From positions 1 to 8,084 of the forward strand of contig CAMHFM010000032.1 in the NCBI GenBank assembly GCA_946184595.1: a stretch of 8,084 nt of DNA, read 5' to 3'. The notes beneath the pieces were generated by a model that saw only the letters and a program-made list of their open reading frames with translations, had not been told where the DNA came from and did not search any database. Below, piece by piece: positions 6,519 to 8,084 of the stretch. The position numbers and the translations under genes were made by a program. Positions within the stretch are counted from its first letter, which is position 1. Each line of letters starts with the position of its first letter. The DNA comes from an uncultured Azospirillum sp. GTDB lineage: Bacteria > Pseudomonadota > Alphaproteobacteria > RF32 > CAG-239.

Positions 6519-6614
6519 AGATTATCCACTTACTTAAAAATTAAAACAAATTATTGTTGTCTGTTAACCACAATAAAACAGCAGTATTTTAGCACCTGCT
6601 TTAAATCTTACCGC

Positions 6615-6644
6615 TATATAAATATTTTTAAGGTCAGATGTCAA
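6615..6644 (-). promoter_or_regulatory. Probable secE-nusG promoter
   Basis: Read on the minus strand, a perfect -35 box TTGACA (6639-6644) is followed after 18 bases by TATATA (6615-6620), which matches the -10 consensus at 4 of 6 positions. Transcription would start near 6608, leaving a leader of about 90 bases before secE. The -35 box lies in one arm of an inverted repeat shared with the opposing promoter. Confidence 0.6.
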
Positions 6645-6668
6645 GGATTTATTTAAATATCCTTGATA
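6639..6668. repeat. Inverted repeat holding two divergent -35 boxes
   Basis: TCAAGGAT (6641-6648) and ATCCTTGA (6659-6666) are exact reverse complements around TTATTTAAAT. Extended outward, the minus strand reads ATCCTTGACA and the plus strand ATCCTTGATA, so 9 of 10 bases match and each arm ends in a -35-like hexamer. It may be an operator, or simply two similar promoters placed back to back. Confidence 0.5.
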
Positions 6669-6690
6669 TGAAGATGATTTTTGGGATAAA
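6663..6690 (+). promoter_or_regulatory. Probable promoter of the secreted Q/N/P-rich protein gene
   Basis: TTGATA (6663-6668) and GATAAA (6685-6690) are 16 bases apart on the plus strand; they match the consensus at 5 of 6 and 4 of 6 positions. Transcription would start near 6697, about 75 bases before the ATG at 6773. This supports that ATG over the upstream in-frame ones, which lie before the promoter or early in the leader. Confidence 0.4.
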
Positions 6691-6772
6691 GCGGTGTTTA
6701 AATCATAATGAGGTTCCTTTAATTTCTTTTAATCGGCACTATTTAATAAGTATGCTTATTGAAGGAAATCAG

Positions 6773-7264
6773 ATGAAAAAGGTTGTTGCGTTAGTAGTGT
6801 TTATTACAGCCCTGGAAGCTGAAGCGCAAATTCAAGAAAACTATACATTTGAACAAGAGGCGCCCGTCAATGCGCCGGTGTATGTTTTTGGAAGTGCGAA
6901 TGAAGGGAATGGTCAAAGAAACAGTTTTCTTTTGGAACAGAACAGCGAGGAAAACCCTTTAGGCAATCCGATACAGGAAGATAATTCTTTGACACAAAGC
7001 AATCCACCCGAAAATCAGAAGTTGCCTTTAGAGCCTGCCGGTAAAAATTTTTCTTTGCCACAATCGGTTGTTCAGGAAAATTTACCGCAAAATCCTCAAA
7101 TATCTCCTCAAGAAAGTCCGCAAATCGTTAATAAACAAATTCAAAATACCCTTTATGAGTCTGGCGGAAGAATTTATGATATTCAATCGTATCCGGCGAC
7201 AGATATCAATGTGATAGAGCAACCGAATTTGAATAAAACAATTACAACATATCCTGCATATTAG
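6773..7264 (+). CDS. Secreted Gln/Asn/Pro-rich hypothetical protein
   Basis: I do not recognise the family. The ATG at 6773 (163 residues) is chosen over the longer frame from 6638 because AAGGA (6762-6766) lies 6 bases upstream and because it gives a signal peptide: MKKVVALVVFITALEAEA with likely cleavage before Gln19. There is no Cys at the cleavage site, so it is not a lipoprotein. The mature region (about 19-120) is low-complexity, rich in Gln, Asn, Pro, Glu and Ser (for example NPPENQKLPLEP and NLPQNPQISPQESPQ), and probably disordered. The last 40 or so residues (LYESGGRIYDIQSYPATDINVIEQPNLNKTITTYPAY) are less biased, with Tyr and Ile, and could be a short folded or binding segment. It probably acts in the periplasm or outside the cell. 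It is divergent from secE and followed by a structured G+C-rich stretch. Confidence 0.7.
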   Translation: MKKVVALVVFITALEAEAQIQENYTFEQEAPVNAPVYVFGSANEGNGQRNSFLLEQNSEENPLGNPIQEDNSLTQSNPPENQKLPLEPAGKNFSLPQSVVQENLPQNPQISPQESPQIVNKQIQNTLYESGGRIYDIQSYPATDINVIEQPNLNKTITTYPAY

Positions 7265-7299
7265 AGAAATGAGGGCAATAAGATGGACTTGAATTTTTT

Positions 7300-7442
7300 T
7301 CTGCGAAAATTCTGCGTCGCTGCGTCGTCGCAAGTGCGGCGATACTTCCGTCTCGCCTGCTCCTCCTTGTCAAACTCACTTCTCCGTGAGTTCTCATCTT
7401 TACTTTGCCATAAAAAAATCCCACCATATAGGTGGGGTTTTT
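7300..7442 (+). ncRNA. Candidate structured small RNA or 3' UTR element
   Basis: This stretch is clearly richer in G+C than its surroundings and carries successive stems on the plus strand. TGCG/CGCA (7321-7332) has a 4-base loop. GGCGA (7338-7342) pairs with TCGCC (7353-7357) around the pyrimidine-rich loop TACTTCCGTC. AACTCAC (7373-7379) pairs with GTGAGTT (7386-7392) around TTCTCC. An intrinsic terminator closes it. Between the second and third stems lies CTCCTCCTT, complementary to Shine-Dalgarno sequences. CTGCGTCG is directly repeated at 7312-7319 and 7320-7327. The layout resembles anti-SD small RNAs known from Alphaproteobacteria, but no promoter of its own is evident, so it may be the 3' UTR of the preceding gene or a dispersed intergenic repeat. 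Short ORFs across it run through the hairpins and look spurious. Confidence 0.4.
7412..7442 (+). terminator. Intrinsic terminator
   Basis: CCCACC (7420-7425) pairs with GGTGGG (7431-7436) around ATATA, and a T-run (7438-7442) follows. Seven A upstream (7412-7418) make it look bidirectional. It would end transcription of the secreted-protein gene and/or the candidate RNA on the plus strand, and of the ATPase gene on the minus strand, whose stop is about 50 bases away. Confidence 0.85.
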
Positions 7443-7491
7443 ATATTGGCAGGGGCAGTAAGGCAATTTACGAACTATAAACTAAAGTTTT

Positions 7492-8084
7492 TTATTTATT
7501 TTTACGATTTACAAAATATTTATTATTTCTAATATCGAAAGAGGCAATTGTGCCTTCAAGAACTTCAGCAATTAACCCATTTATCTCAGGTGTTTCAATA
7601 GCTCCATATGTATAAGTTATTTTATTGTTATGTTTCTTATCTATGTTGGCATGGATAATTTGTTCAGCATCACATACAACAGCAATGTTAGGATTATGGG
7701 TAACCATAAATATTTGGCGTTTTTTCTTAGCTTGCTTTATCAGAGGTACAAGATTTTTTGAAATTGTGAAGTTATCTAAATTTTCCTCTGGTTGGTCTAT
7801 GACAATTGGTCGATTACTTGGATCTAACAGCAGATAAAAGATAAGTAATACGATTCCACGTTCTCCTGGAGAGAAAACTTAATTCTTTATTATTGGCTAA
7901 TAAAGAATATTTAGGTTTTATATATTCACACTTCCATAAATAGTTATATATATCATTTTTTGTTTTGTTTTTGGAAAGTTGATTTGTAATGTTGTTACAA
8001 TCACCTAGAAGATACATTATGTTATCTACAAAAGCTTTAATGCTATCTTTAGAGTTGAAATCATATGTTTTTATGGCGCTATTT
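7492..8084 (-). pseudogene. SMC/RecF-like ATPase, C-terminal part, frameshifted; 5' end outside window
   Basis: Two overlapping minus-strand frames together encode the end of an ABC/AAA-type ATPase. The first frame is open from the right edge and reads ...NDIYNYLWKCEYIKPKYSLLANNKELSFLS. After a frame change near 7868-7874, the second continues PGERGIVLLIFYLLLDP, then the Walker B and D-loop (PIVIDQPEENLD), then the H-loop (FMVTHNPNIAVVCDAEQII), and ends at 7492. The two halves join as KELSFLSPGERG, the expected ABC signature, if two bases (one CT unit of TTTCTCTCC) were lost. Without the shift the first frame stops at 7814-7816, before Walker B, so no active ATPase would form. The C-terminus resembles large coiled-coil ATPases such as TrlF-like proteins, often found in accessory or defence regions; that identity is tentative. 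Sequencing error or ribosomal frameshifting are alternatives. Confidence 0.75.

Noticed and set aside
6519..6640. Possible tRNA-Trp gene upstream of secE
   Set aside because: The interval is A+T-rich with no cloverleaf arms or TTC-loop consensus; only promoter-like boxes are visible.
7242..7480. Short ORFs on both strands across the G+C-rich stretch and terminator
   Set aside because: They run through the hairpins and terminator, lack ribosome binding sites, and have unusual Arg/Ser-rich composition. A structured RNA or repeat explains the stretch better.
7625..7837. Plus-strand ORF near the right edge
   Set aside because: It is antisense to the ATPase region that encodes the conserved Walker B and H-loop motifs.
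7866..7876. Phase-variation repeat at the ATPase frameshift
   Set aside because: Only two to three CT units are present, too short to claim as a contingency locus without read evidence; kept only as a possibility in the frameshift finding.
1..8084. CRISPR array, insertion sequence or attachment site
   Set aside because: No regularly spaced repeats, transposase frame, terminal repeats or tRNA-end duplication were seen.

Overview
The window looks like chromosomal DNA from an A+T-rich member of the Alphaproteobacteria. The protein sequences of NusG, SecE and MscL and the DUF2066-type exported protein all fit that class. A low-G+C genome with a Pta-AckA acetate pathway would suit a fermentative, host- or gut-associated lineage, but that placement is inference. 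Both edges cut through genes.

Layout. Positions 1-574 (minus) hold the 5' part of an exported DUF2066-type protein with a TTG start. A 180-base divergent gap follows, in which I see no convincing promoter on either strand. Positions 755-4436 (plus) form an acetate module: pta, a canonical acetate kinase (ackA), a strong terminator, and a second, diverged acetate kinase paralogue with its own promoter and an inverted repeat just upstream of it. A small acidic ORF (4501-4719) follows and overlaps the end of the convergent gene.

Positions 4693-6518 (minus) read secE-nusG-mscL-omp, with a hairpin after nusG and an unusual perfect inverted repeat covering the mscL stop codon and the omp start codon. 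A divergent promoter region (about 6615-6690), in which both -35 boxes lie in the arms of one inverted repeat, separates secE from a plus-strand gene for a secreted Q/N/P-rich protein (6773-7264). Downstream is a G+C-rich structured stretch ending in an intrinsic terminator (7300-7442), a candidate small RNA with Shine-Dalgarno-complementary loops. The right end (7492-8084, minus) is the C-terminal part of an SMC/RecF-like ATPase, broken by a frameshift at its ABC signature.

How the genes work together. Pta and AckA convert acetyl-CoA to acetate with ATP formation. The paralogue has changes at conserved active-site motif positions and may act on another acyl phosphate or have lost activity. 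SecE (translocon) and NusG (transcription elongation) are housekeeping. MscL and the outer membrane barrel are envelope proteins placed directly behind them. The most notable points are the tandem diverged acetate kinases, the mscL/omp hairpin, the shared divergent promoter, the candidate anti-SD RNA and the frameshifted ATPase.
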